NCBI RefSeq assembly: GCF_900143695.1
Contig: NZ_FRFE01000001.1
Span: forward strand, 1-64,000
Source of the DNA: Desulfopila aestuarii DSM 18488
GTDB taxonomy: Bacteria; Desulfobacterota; Desulfobulbia; Desulfobulbales; Desulfocapsaceae
Direction: 5' to 3'
Length of the DNA stretch: 64,000 nucleotides
A model generated the notes under the pieces. It had not been told where the DNA came from. It did not search any database and saw only the letters and a list, made by a program, of their open reading frames with translations. Numbering within the stretch: position 1 is the stretch's first letter; the number at the start of each line of letters is the position of its first letter. This document shows, one piece after another, positions 17,349 to 25,109 of this stretch. Position numbers and translations under genes: made by a program.

Positions 17349-17534
17349 TTATGCCGGCAGTGGCCAATGGTCGCGTTGGTTATTGATCTCGTCTTCGATC
17401 CGTTTAACACAAACAATAATATCACGAGCTTTATATGGTTCGGCAATAAATTCGACCACCCCCTTCAGATGCTACTCCCTGGCTGTCTCCCGAGTTGCAA
17501 AACCGGTAATCACGATGACTTTGGTTGCTGCACC
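17349..17534 (-). pseudogene. Remnant of a response-regulator receiver domain
   Basis: The minus strand encodes, in one frame, a receiver-like C-terminal half: KVIVITGFATRETARE, then an in-frame TAG (17474-17472), then HLKGVVEFIAEPYKARDIIVCVKRIEDEINNQ and a stop at 17351. This matches the beta4-alpha4-beta5-alpha5 part of CheY-like domains (T-G-x-A-T, then the K-P loop), but the conserved Lys-Pro has become Glu-Pro, the phospho-Asp half is absent and a stop interrupts it. It directly precedes the PPDK-like pair on the same strand, which suggests those genes once had a regulator in their operon. Confidence 0.65.
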
Positions 17535-17558
17535 TCAACGACAACAACACAGTCCACA

Positions 17559-17574
17559 TTTACTATTTGGTAAC
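17559..17574. promoter_or_regulatory. Operator palindrome ahead of the haem sensor kinase, distal copy
   Basis: TTTACT-ATTT-GGTAAC, a degenerate left half with an intact right half, 33 bp centre to centre from the next copy. The spacing and the ATTT-GGTAAC half equal the distal nap operator. Confidence 0.5.
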
Positions 17575-17591
17575 ATCTCTTGACACATTAA

Positions 17592-17607
17592 GTTACCGAA
17601 TGGTAAC
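17592..17607. promoter_or_regulatory. Operator palindrome ahead of the haem sensor kinase, proximal copy
   Basis: GTTACC-GAAT-GGTAAC, a perfect 6+4+6 palindrome identical in both arms to the proximal nap operator. It also overlaps the spacer of a possible sigma-70 promoter (TTGACA at 17580-17585, TAACAT 18 bases later), so the same site could repress one promoter and activate another. Confidence 0.65.
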
Positions 17608-17682
17608 ATTTCATATCAGTCCCTCCTCTGTGCCATACAACTTCGTCCTCAATTTCAATGCCCTAACGCCGAATCAACCAGC

Positions 17683-17698
17683 GGGAATGCCATATGCA
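17683..17698 (+). promoter_or_regulatory. Possible sigma-54 promoter of the sensor kinase operon
   Basis: GGGAATGCCATATGCA has GG-N10-GC spacing and resembles the nap element (GGAAT-N5-(A/T)TGCA). RNA would begin about 25-30 bases before the ATG at 17736. Both halves are imperfect, so the call is tentative. Confidence 0.4.
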
Positions 17699-17735
17699 TG
17701 CAGCTCTTGAAAATATTTTTGGACATGGAGTTTTC

Positions 17736-19331
17736 ATGAAGCTGCAATATAAGTTCATTTTCATTATCGGGACGGTCCTGGCATTCACCTACGCCACCAT
17801 CATCTATTACACTTCCGGCCTGCAAAATGATCTTGTCATAGGTCAGGCGAAACATCAGGCCCGGATGCTGCACCACCAGCTCATTCTCACCCGCGAGTGG
17901 GTCTCAGACCACCACGGGCTATTTGTGATCAAAACCGATACGGTTCGCGAAAATCCTTTTCTCGATTATCCCAACCTGGAAACCAGGGACGGCATCACTC
18001 TCGTTATGCGGAATCCGGCCATGGTCACTCGTGAGCTTTCGGATTACGCCAGAGATGCCGGTTTCGGCTGGTTCAGGGTCACGAGCCTCAAACCCGTTAA
18101 CCCACAAAATGCTCCCGACGACTTCGAGCGGGCTAGCCTGACACGGTTCGAAAAGGAAAAACTCGACGAATACATGGAAATTTCTAGCAACCATAATACC
18201 AAGGTGCTCCGTTATATCGCACCACTGATGGTGAAGGAAAGCTGTCTGCCCTGCCATGCGAAGCACGGTTATGCGATTGGCGACATCCGGGGGGCGCTGA
18301 GCATCACCGTCCCTATCGACTGGGCCGACATGGTCATCGCACGCAATAACCGCACTATCATATTCTACGGTGCTGTCTCCATCGTCGCCATTGCCGTTAT
18401 CCTCTCGTTTCTCTTTCATGCCCTGGTTGCCAGCAGGCTCACCCGCTTGAAAAATGCCATGGATAATTACCCGGCTTCGCGGGATCTCATCTCCCAATTG
18501 CCATCCGGCAACGACGAGATCGGCCATCTCGCGCAGGGATTTTCGTCGCTCTGCACCCGGCTCGAATCCTCAAAAGAAGAGTTGCGACAGGCGGCCGAGC
18601 AGTCCTTTTACAATGAAAAAATGGCGGCACTGGGTCAGATAACGGCAGGTATCGCCCACGAGGTGAATAACCCCCTGGGTGGTCTTCGGAACTGCGTCAA
18701 AAACATGAAAGATGCCCCGGATGATCTCGAGCTGCACGCCCGCTACCTCCCGCTTCTGGACAAGGGACTTCAGCGCATTGAGCTTATCATGCGGCAGCTG
18801 CTCAATTTCGGGCGCAACCATCCGCTACAGCTGCGAAGAGTGGATGTGGACGCTGAGATTCGCGAATGTTTTACCCTGCTTGGCTATAAAATGAAGAGGA
18901 TAGAGCTTATCCTTGAGTTGGGAATCGGTGGCGCGTATTGCATCGATACCGAGGCGATCAAACAGATCGTTGTCAATATCGGTTTGAACGCTATCCAGGC
19001 CATGCCGGCAGGAGGAAAGCTTACGGTACGTTCCACCAAGAAAGACAGTAACCTTCTCATCAGCATCACAGATACCGGTTACGGTATTCAGTCTGAAATC
19101 ATAGCGAAAATTTTCGATCCGTTTTTCACCACAAAACAGGTCGGCGAGGGTACCGGACTAGGGCTGGCTGTCACCTACTCACTCGTCCAGAAAATGGGTG
19201 GGGCGATCCAGGTAGAATCTGAGCCGGGGAAAGGAACTACATTTTTCGTTACTTTACCGGTTGAACAGAATTGCGATACCAGCCAGCAATCTTCGGAAAC
19301 ATTTCCCACATACCAAGAGGAACAATCATGA
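17736..19331 (+). CDS. Sensor histidine kinase with a c-type-haem periplasmic domain
   Basis: 531 aa. The start at 17736 has GGAG upstream and gives a normal N-terminal membrane helix (residues 7-25). The periplasmic part, about 27-205, resembles the Tll0287-like/DUF3365 sensor fold and contains a CxxCH haem-c motif (Cys170, Cys173, His174). A second helix at about 208-230 leads to a HAMP-like linker, a HisKA domain with His308 (GIAHEVNNPLGG) and a HATPase domain with N, G1 (DTGYGI), F and G2 (GEGTGLGLAV) boxes. Such haem sensors respond to redox state or small gases such as NO. It overlaps the regulator gene by four bases (ATGA). The shared operators with nap suggest that it senses nitrate-related or redox conditions; the ligand is unknown. 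Confidence 0.88.
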   Translation: MKLQYKFIFIIGTVLAFTYATIIYYTSGLQNDLVIGQAKHQARMLHHQLILTREWVSDHHGLFVIKTDTVRENPFLDYPNLETRDGITLVMRNPAMVTRELSDYARDAGFGWFRVTSLKPVNPQNAPDDFERASLTRFEKEKLDEYMEISSNHNTKVLRYIAPLMVKESCLPCHAKHGYAIGDIRGALSITVPIDWADMVIARNNRTIIFYGAVSIVAIAVILSFLFHALVASRLTRLKNAMDNYPASRDLISQLPSGNDEIGHLAQGFSSLCTRLESSKEELRQAAEQSFYNEKMAALGQITAGIAHEVNNPLGGLRNCVKNMKDAPDDLELHARYLPLLDKGLQRIELIMRQLLNFGRNHPLQLRRVDVDAEIRECFTLLGYKMKRIELILELGIGGAYCIDTEAIKQIVVNIGLNAIQAMPAGGKLTVRSTKKDSNLLISITDTGYGIQSEIIAKIFDPFFTTKQVGEGTGLGLAVTYSLVQKMGGAIQVESEPGKGTTFFVTLPVEQNCDTSQQSSETFPTYQEEQS

Positions 19332-20674
19332 TCAGGATCATGCTCGCCGAAGATGATGAAATTATGCGGATCACCATCCAGGATCGGCTGCAGAAGTACA
19401 ACTGGCAGGTCGACGTGGCCACTGACGGCAAAGAGGCCATAGCCATGCTCGATCGCAACAGCTACCGGGTCATTCTTTCAGATGTGCGGATGCCCAATCT
19501 TGACGGCATGGCACTACTGCAGCATGTGCGTGAGGTCGCACCCTATACCGATATCATCATGATGACCGGCTACGGCAACGTCGAAAGCGGCATCGCCTGC
19601 CTGCAGCAGGGAGCTGCGGATTATCTCTTGAAACCATTTGATATGGACGACCTGGTAATCCGCATCAACCGCATCCTGGCAGTCCAGAACTTAAAAGCGC
19701 GCAACATCTCACTGGAAGACCATTGCCGCCAGCAACAACAGCAGCTGATCGGTTCCGGTCCGGCCATGCAGGAGGTGTACAGGTTGATAGAACAGGCCGC
19801 ACCCAGCGACGCCTCCATTCTCATCACCGGGGAATCGGGCACCGGCAAAGAACTTGTGGCGGAGGCAATCCATTCAGCCAGCAAACGTAGGAAACAGCCT
19901 TATATCCGGCTGAACTGTGCTGCTATCCCCGAAGGGTTGATGGAGTCGGAGATGTTCGGCCATGAAAAAGGGGCCTTTACCGGTGCGGTCAAGCAGAAGA
20001 TCGGTAAGTTTGAGATGGCCAACGGCGGCACCCTGCTGCTCGATGAAATCGCCGACCTGCCCCTGGCGCTCCAGCCAAAACTGCTACGAGTCCTGCAGGA
20101 ACGCGAACTTGACAGGGTGGGCGGCAACCGCACGGTCAAGGTTGACGTGCGGATCATCTGCGCCACCGCCAAGGATTTGAGTGTTGAAGTGGAAAAGGGG
20201 AACTTCCGCCAGGATCTTTTTTATCGGTTGCGGGTCATCCCTATCAAGCTGCCACCGCTTCGGTTCAGAAAAGAGGATATCCCGGAGCTGACCCAGCACT
20301 TTCTTCATCACTTCAGTTTGAAGCGTGGGGTGGCGATGTCACTCGCCCCGGAGGCCATGGCCCGGCTCCTCGATTATGATTTCCCCGGCAACGTCCGCGA
20401 ACTGCGTAACATCCTCGAACGCACCTCGGTGCTGGCCCAGGAACCGACCATAGGTCTCGCCGACCTGCCGTCCGATCTGAGAGGCAAAGAGATGATTCAC
20501 GACTCGAACCAGTCACTGGTGCTGGCTGAAGCACTGGCACGTACGGAAAAGAAAGTTATCCTGAAAGCTTTAAACAAAGCTGGCGGTGTGCGACAGGATG
20601 CAGCAGAGTTACTTGGCATCAGCAGGAAAAATCTCTGGGAAAAGATGAAGCTGTATGCCATCCAGACCAACTGA
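19328..20674 (+). CDS. NtrC-type sigma-54-dependent response regulator
   Basis: 448 aa. Start at 19328 within the kinase stop (ATGA overlap) after AGAGGA; an upstream in-frame ATG would sit inside the kinase gene. Receiver domain 1-120 with phospho-Asp52 (LSDVRMPNLDG) and Lys102-Pro103. AAA+ domain about 140-370 with Walker A GESGTGKE (168-175), the sigma-54-contacting GAFTGA (215-220) and an arginine-finger region (FRQDLFYRL). C-terminal Fis-type helix-turn-helix about 405-445 (RQDAAELLGISRKNLWEKM). It is the partner of the haem kinase. Candidate target sites are the paired GTTACC-N4-GGTAAC palindromes ahead of its own operon and of nap. Confidence 0.93.
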   Translation: MIRIMLAEDDEIMRITIQDRLQKYNWQVDVATDGKEAIAMLDRNSYRVILSDVRMPNLDGMALLQHVREVAPYTDIIMMTGYGNVESGIACLQQGAADYLLKPFDMDDLVIRINRILAVQNLKARNISLEDHCRQQQQQLIGSGPAMQEVYRLIEQAAPSDASILITGESGTGKELVAEAIHSASKRRKQPYIRLNCAAIPEGLMESEMFGHEKGAFTGAVKQKIGKFEMANGGTLLLDEIADLPLALQPKLLRVLQERELDRVGGNRTVKVDVRIICATAKDLSVEVEKGNFRQDLFYRLRVIPIKLPPLRFRKEDIPELTQHFLHHFSLKRGVAMSLAPEAMARLLDYDFPGNVRELRNILERTSVLAQEPTIGLADLPSDLRGKEMIHDSNQSLVLAEALARTEKKVILKALNKAGGVRQDAAELLGISRKNLWEKMKLYAIQTN

Positions 20675-20678
20675 ACAG

Positions 20679-21305
20679 TTATTGGGATGGCCGATTAGCC
20701 GAGATCCCGTTTCGTCTTCGTTTGGTCCACCAGTAAGCGACCGCCAGAATAGCGGCAATGGTGGCCAGGAGGAACGAACCACGTCGCAGGTTATTCAGCA
20801 TCAGCTCTTCATTTTTGCCAAACCAGTACCCGGCACAGGCAAGAACAACCACCCAGAGCCCTGCACCGAACCCTGTCGCCGCGCAAAATAGCGGGAAATT
20901 CATCCTGGCCAAACCGGCAGGAATCGAGATGTATTGACGAATACCCGGCAGCAGCCGACCGATAAAAGTGGAAACATGCCCGTAACGGCCAAAGAACGCA
21001 TCTGATTTTACAAGGGATGCATTGCTCACCAGCAGATACTTGCCATACTTTTCAAGAAATGGCCGACCAAGATACATGGCCAGCAGGTAGTTGCAAATCG
21101 CACCCAATACACTGCCCACGGTGCCGCTCAGCATTACCAGACTCAGTTTCATTGAACCTGTCGCCGCGAGATAAGCAGCCGGCGGAATGACAATTTCACT
21201 GGGAAAGGGAAAAAACGACGACTCAATGGCCATCAGTACCACAATCCCCGGATATCCCCACTGGCTCACCGTTGTTGAAAGCCAGAGCACAAACTGGTGG
21301 AACAT
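20679..21305 (-). CDS. DedA family membrane protein (VTT domain)
   Basis: 208 aa inner-membrane protein with AGGAA ahead of its ATG. Family signatures: an N-terminal hydrophobic re-entrant segment with ESSFFPFPSE (the conserved E-x-x-x-P-x-P-[SG]-E region), then GxxxG-rich helices and FIGRLLPGIRQYISIPAGLARM, the arginine-rich motif of DedA. Members of this family act as lipid scramblases or proton-dependent transporters (for example undecaprenyl-phosphate recycling). It is convergent with the response regulator, whose stop is four bases away, and no terminator separates them. Confidence 0.88.
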   Translation of the reverse strand: MFHQFVLWLSTTVSQWGYPGIVVLMAIESSFFPFPSEIVIPPAAYLAATGSMKLSLVMLSGTVGSVLGAICNYLLAMYLGRPFLEKYGKYLLVSNASLVKSDAFFGRYGHVSTFIGRLLPGIRQYISIPAGLARMNFPLFCAATGFGAGLWVVVLACAGYWFGKNEELMLNNLRRGSFLLATIAAILAVAYWWTKRRRNGISANRPSQ

Positions 21306-21437
21306 AGATATTTCCTGTTACAAATAGTTGTTTGCCCATGTGCAATGTACAGCCCCTGGGCTAGGTCTTACAGTCATTTTGCTTTAATTGCAGGAAGCAT
21401 ATACCTATGACCATGCAGCCTTTACAACTCCCTGATA
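21306..21437. other. Intergenic segment with a first hairpin (AGCCCCTGGGCT)
   Basis: The region between dedA and the arnT-like gene. It carries the dedA promoter on the minus strand. TGTACAGCCCC at 21346-21356 begins a hairpin AGCCC-CT-GGGCT (21351-21362); the same eleven bases recur at 21543-21553 in the terminator-like hairpin described in the next entry. Confidence 0.4.
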
Positions 21438-21568
21438 CTTCACATAAGTGAAGGTTCCATGAAGAACGTTCAGCAGTAGAGAGCATCGTTCTTCAGATAC
21501 CCTTCGGCCAGACAGAGGAACAATATTGCCGAAAGGCGTCACTGTACAGCCCCCCCTCGGGCTCTTTT
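21438..21568 (+). ncRNA. Candidate structured RNA or leader ending in a terminator-like hairpin
   Basis: Successive stems on the plus strand: CTTCAC-ataa-GTGAAG (21438-21453), a perfect GAAGAACG/CGTTCTTC 8-bp stem (21461-21468 with 21487-21494), CCTTCGGC pairing with GCCGAAAGG with one bulge (21501-21508 with 21529-21537), and AGCCC-CCCCTC-GGGCT followed by CTTTT (21548-21568). It resembles no riboswitch class that I can match. It lies about 135 bases ahead of the arnT-like start, so it may be a small RNA or a transcription-attenuating leader. Confidence 0.4.
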
Positions 21569-21702
21569 CATAATCTCTTCATCTTTCAATGCTATTAATG
21601 TATGATGGGCCATCGTTGCCCCACCCGATAAGCTGGCGGCCTACGCCACCTATCATCACATTGAATACACAACGTTTTTTTCCGAACAACAAAGAGTTCC
21701 AC

Positions 21703-23328
21703 ATGAAAGCACAAGATGTTACCCAATGGAGTTGGTTGCCGCTCGCAATGGCACTTATCGCGGTTGCCGTCCTGACCCGTCCCGCCATGCCCATTGATGA
21801 GACCCGCTATCTCTCTGTCGCCTGGGAGATGTGGCAGAGCGGCGACTACCTGGTACCGCACACTAACGGCCTGCCCTACAGCCATAAACCGCCACTCCTT
21901 TTCTGGCTCATCAACTTCGGCTGGTGGCTCTGGGATGTTCAGGAGTGGTCCGCACGACTCACTGCTCCATTCTGCGGGCTCGTGGCCCTCTTTTTGAGTC
22001 GCAATCTTGCCGGTAGCCTGTTCCCGCAGTTTCGGGAAGTACAAAAAGTTACGCCGTTTATCCTGCTCGGCATGCTCTGCTGGGCCATTCTGGCCAGCCT
22101 CACCATGTTCGATACGCTGATGAGCTGCATGGCACTCCTTGGATATCTCATCGCCTATCGCGGTGCCACTGGCACCCTCAAACGATGGTGGCTGTTCATG
22201 GGGCTCGCCATCGGTGGTGGTGTCTTAGCCAAGGGACCAATTATACTTGTTTATGTGATGCCCGCGTTGCTTCTTGCCCCATGGTGGACGAAAACCCTGG
22301 CCGTTTCCTGGAAACGCTGGTACGGAGAGCTGCTCCTGGCTTTTGTCATCGGCAGCATCGTTGCGCTCTCCTGGGCCTTGCCAGCAGCCTGGGCGGGCGG
22401 TGAAGAGTATGGCCACACCCTGCTTTTTGGGCAAACAGCAGGCAGAATGGTGAAGGCATTTGACCATCAACGCCCCATGTACTATTACCCACTCATCCTG
22501 CCACTGGTTTTTTTCCCCTGGTCCTGCTGGATGCCAATGTGGCGCGGCTTTTGGCGGGCCGACAAAAAAAATGAAGGTACCCGATTTCTGGTCAGCATCC
22601 TGCTGCCCGCATTTATCATTCTCTCGCTCGTCAGCGCAAAACAGGTTCACTACCTGCTGCCCCTCCTGCCAGCAGCGGCTATCCTGATTGCTCTTGGTGC
22701 GGTGCAGCAGGTCGAAGGGAATAGATTCGACAGGATATTCTTCTTTTCCATCTGTGGCCTGATTACTGCGGCGATTACAGTTCTGCCCTTTCTCCCCATC
22801 CACGGCAGCTCCGCCAGATTCATCAGCCAACTCCCTTTCTGGCTTGGTTTATGTCCACTGATTGCCGGTCTTGCCTTTATCAAACCAGGCCAGAAACAGT
22901 TCGCGGTTTCCACCACCAGAATGACCATTGCCATGGCCCTGTTCTTTCTCATGGTGCATATTGGCCTGAGCGGGCCAATTCATGCCAATTACAGTTTTTC
23001 CGGGGTGTCAAAAGCAGTGGCGGATCTAGATCAGCAGAATCAAAGGGTTGCTGTCTATCCCGGAAAGCTTGATGATCAGTTCCATTTTGCGGCACGCCTC
23101 ACCAAGCCGGTAATCCCCCTCTATGGACAGGCGATCTCCACCATCGCCACGACAGCACCGGACGCCGCCCTGCTGTTCAATTTCAAACCTGCCAAGCTCC
23201 CTGAGCTGCCAGAGGGTGTCATGGCGGAACCATATAAAGGTGGCTGGTTATTGCTCTTTCAACCTGGTGTTACGACTGAAAATGCCGTTTTTTTGGCCGA
23301 CTTGTTAAAAAGGAAAGAGGACAAGTAG
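21703..23328 (+). CDS. ArnT-like lipid A/undecaprenyl-linked sugar glycosyltransferase (GT83/GT39-type)
   Basis: 541 aa. The start at 21703 (MKAQDVTQW) is favoured by AAAGAG upstream and by giving the usual short cytoplasmic tail; the longer in-frame reading adds 38 non-family residues. Topology is GT-C: about 12 hydrophobic helices, with the first periplasmic loop carrying the acidic pair in PIDETRYLSVAWEMW and the YSHKPPLLFWL motif. ArnT transfers 4-amino-4-deoxy-L-arabinose (relatives transfer other sugars) from undecaprenyl phosphate to lipid A at the periplasmic face. No arnA-F genes are adjacent, so the sugar donor is uncertain. Transcription ends at the strong terminator 23391-23438. 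Confidence 0.78.
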   Translation: MKAQDVTQWSWLPLAMALIAVAVLTRPAMPIDETRYLSVAWEMWQSGDYLVPHTNGLPYSHKPPLLFWLINFGWWLWDVQEWSARLTAPFCGLVALFLSRNLAGSLFPQFREVQKVTPFILLGMLCWAILASLTMFDTLMSCMALLGYLIAYRGATGTLKRWWLFMGLAIGGGVLAKGPIILVYVMPALLLAPWWTKTLAVSWKRWYGELLLAFVIGSIVALSWALPAAWAGGEEYGHTLLFGQTAGRMVKAFDHQRPMYYYPLILPLVFFPWSCWMPMWRGFWRADKKNEGTRFLVSILLPAFIILSLVSAKQVHYLLPLLPAAAILIALGAVQQVEGNRFDRIFFFSICGLITAAITVLPFLPIHGSSARFISQLPFWLGLCPLIAGLAFIKPGQKQFAVSTTRMTIAMALFFLMVHIGLSGPIHANYSFSGVSKAVADLDQQNQRVAVYPGKLDDQFHFAARLTKPVIPLYGQAISTIATTAPDAALLFNFKPAKLPELPEGVMAEPYKGGWLLLFQPGVTTENAVFLADLLKRKEDK

Positions 23329-23390
23329 GGAGATTGGCAATGCGGGGACCATGAGGATCAATCCCGGCATTCGATAGAATGACAAATGGA

Positions 23391-23438
23391 AAAATCGGGG
23401 CGACACAGCAGTGCTGTGTCGCCCCGATTTTTTTTTTT
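23391..23438. terminator. Bidirectional rho-independent terminator
   Basis: AAAATCGGGGCGACACAG - CAGTG - CTGTGTCGCCCCGATTTT, an 18-bp perfect stem with a T tract of eleven on the plus strand and A-rich sequence on the left that gives T on the minus strand. It separates the convergent arnT-like and PilZ genes. Confidence 0.95.
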
Positions 23439-23976
23439 ATTGATCGATGGACATCAGGTAGAAACCTATCGCTTTATCGGCGGCGGAAAAGGATTGCTCA
23501 TCCTGAAAGACCAGCACAGCTTCTTTCCCCTCGCACCGTTCCACCAGCACACTTTTCCGTACCCGTGTTTCTTTGGGGTCATCCAACAGGAAGTCGACGA
23601 TGCCTTTACCACCATCGTCAGCTTTGGTGTGCCCAAGAAACTCCACCCGCACACTTTTCCTTGAGATATCAAGAATTTTTACCTGCATGACGTCTTTGGT
23701 GTTTGGCAGGAATATACCGCTCAAAGACAACTCCTTGCGAGCAATCTTTCGCCGCTCCAACTGAACAGTATTGACGTGGCCCAGGGTGCAATTCTCCCGG
23801 ACACATTCCTTACAGCTGCTGTGCCCGCAGCGGCAATCATCGCACTGAAATCGGTACGTGAAATTGATCGGTCCATCCGAGCCCAGGTAGCGACTCACAT
23901 CAACCACCTTTGCCTTGTCACAGGCGGGACAGGTTAGCACTACCGTGTTGTCATTGCCGATATACAATTTTTTCAT
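23437..23976 (-). CDS. PilZ-domain protein with N-terminal zinc-ribbon-like region
   Basis: 179 aa from ATG 23976 (a GTG five codons upstream is possible; neither has a strong ribosome site). The N-terminal part has cysteine pairs CPAC and CDDC plus further Cys in CGHSSCKEC, like a small zinc-binding domain. From about residue 75 it follows the PilZ pattern: an RRKIARKEL arginine motif, then ILDISRKSVRVEF in place of the classic D/NxSxxG. PilZ domains bind c-di-GMP. This altered second motif makes nucleotide binding uncertain. Proteins of this type are common in Desulfobacterota. It is a single gene between two unrelated units. Confidence 0.65.
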   Translation of the reverse strand: MKKLYIGNDNTVVLTCPACDKAKVVDVSRYLGSDGPINFTYRFQCDDCRCGHSSCKECVRENCTLGHVNTVQLERRKIARKELSLSGIFLPNTKDVMQVKILDISRKSVRVEFLGHTKADDGGKGIVDFLLDDPKETRVRKSVLVERCEGKEAVLVFQDEQSFSAADKAIGFYLMSIDQ

Positions 23977-24034
23977 ACGGATATTACTCACTGGGAAAAA
24001 TCTTTATAACCTTAGCACATGGAACACCTTCACC

Positions 24035-24913
24035 TCAGCTGTAGAGCTTGAACAACGCCTGAGTGCCGTCATCGCCGCCGCCTTCCGCCGCAAGCTTTGA
24101 ATAGAGCTGTCTGGCCAGTGCCAGGCCAGGCAAGTCCACCCCCATCGCCTCTGCAGATTCAAGAGCAATGGTCATATCCTTGATAAAATGCTTCACATAA
24201 AAACCGGGAGCATAGTCGCCCTTGATGATCCTTGGCGCCAGATTGGAAAGGCTCCAGCTACCGGCAGCCCCACTCTCAATAGATTTCAACACGGTCGCCG
24301 GATCAAGGCCCGACTTCGCCGCATAGGCCAAGGACTCACAGACCCCCATCATGATGGCGGCAATATTGATCTGGTTGCACATCTTGGTGTGCTGACCGCT
24401 GCCAGGTTTTCCCTGGAGTACGATATTCTTGCCCATCAACTGGAACAACGGCAGCACCGCCTCAAAGCTCTCCTTGTCGCCCCCCACCATGATGGAAAGC
24501 CGCGCTTCGCGCGCACCGATATCACCACCGGAGACGGGGGCATCGAGAGCATGCACGCCTTTTTTCGCCGCCGCTTCGGCAATACGGGCTGCAAGATCGG
24601 GTCGCGAAGTGGTCATGTCCACCACATAGCTGCCAGAACGAACATGGGCAAGAATCCCCTGTTCACCGAGGTACACTTCTTCCACATCGGGTGGAAACCC
24701 GACAATGGTGAAAATAACATCGCATTTTGCTGCCAGTGCGGCGACAGAATTCTCCCAGACTGCTCCTTCAGCGAGCAATTCGTCCGCTGAAGCCTTGGTT
24801 CGGGTATAGACATGCATCGGGTAACCGCCCCGCATGATGTTGCGTGCCATACTTTTTCCCATCACGCCAATACCAATAAAGCCGACAACTGTATTTTCTG
24901 TGGTCAATGCCAT
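24035..24913 (-). CDS. NAD(P)-dependent 3-hydroxyisobutyrate/tartronate-semialdehyde dehydrogenase family
   Basis: 292 aa cytoplasmic oxidoreductase. ATG at 24913 has AAGGAA seven bases before; an upstream in-frame start at 24964 adds unrelated residues. The N-terminal Rossmann motif is GFIGIGVMGKSMARNIM, the substrate loop DAPVSGGDIGARE follows at about residue 120, and the catalytic lysine lies in GSGQHTKMCNQI. Family members oxidise short beta-hydroxyacids such as 3-hydroxyisobutyrate, tartronate semialdehyde or glyoxylate derivatives. Substrate cannot be told from the sequence. Monocistronic. Confidence 0.85.
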   Translation of the reverse strand: MALTTENTVVGFIGIGVMGKSMARNIMRGGYPMHVYTRTKASADELLAEGAVWENSVAALAAKCDVIFTIVGFPPDVEEVYLGEQGILAHVRSGSYVVDMTTSRPDLAARIAEAAAKKGVHALDAPVSGGDIGAREARLSIMVGGDKESFEAVLPLFQLMGKNIVLQGKPGSGQHTKMCNQINIAAIMMGVCESLAYAAKSGLDPATVLKSIESGAAGSWSLSNLAPRIIKGDYAPGFYVKHFIKDMTIALESAEAMGVDLPGLALARQLYSKLAAEGGGDDGTQALFKLYS

Positions 24914-25109
24914 TGTGATTTCCTTATTGTGGTGAAATTGATTGAAACAACGGTGCCCAGACAAACACCTCGTTAGTTTTTCAGTATATTTGAATTGTTA
25001 AAGGATATAGGCTTGCGATATCAAAAGCCAGAGTAACAGAGCAGAGCGCTCTTTTCAATCTTTTGTCAAACGCAAAAAAAGGCAGCGGGTGGAAACACTT
25101 TCACGCTCT

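Noticed and set aside
17919-18527. 202-codon minus-strand reading inside the sensor kinase
   Set aside because: It is antisense to the haem and membrane segments of the kinase and has no motif.
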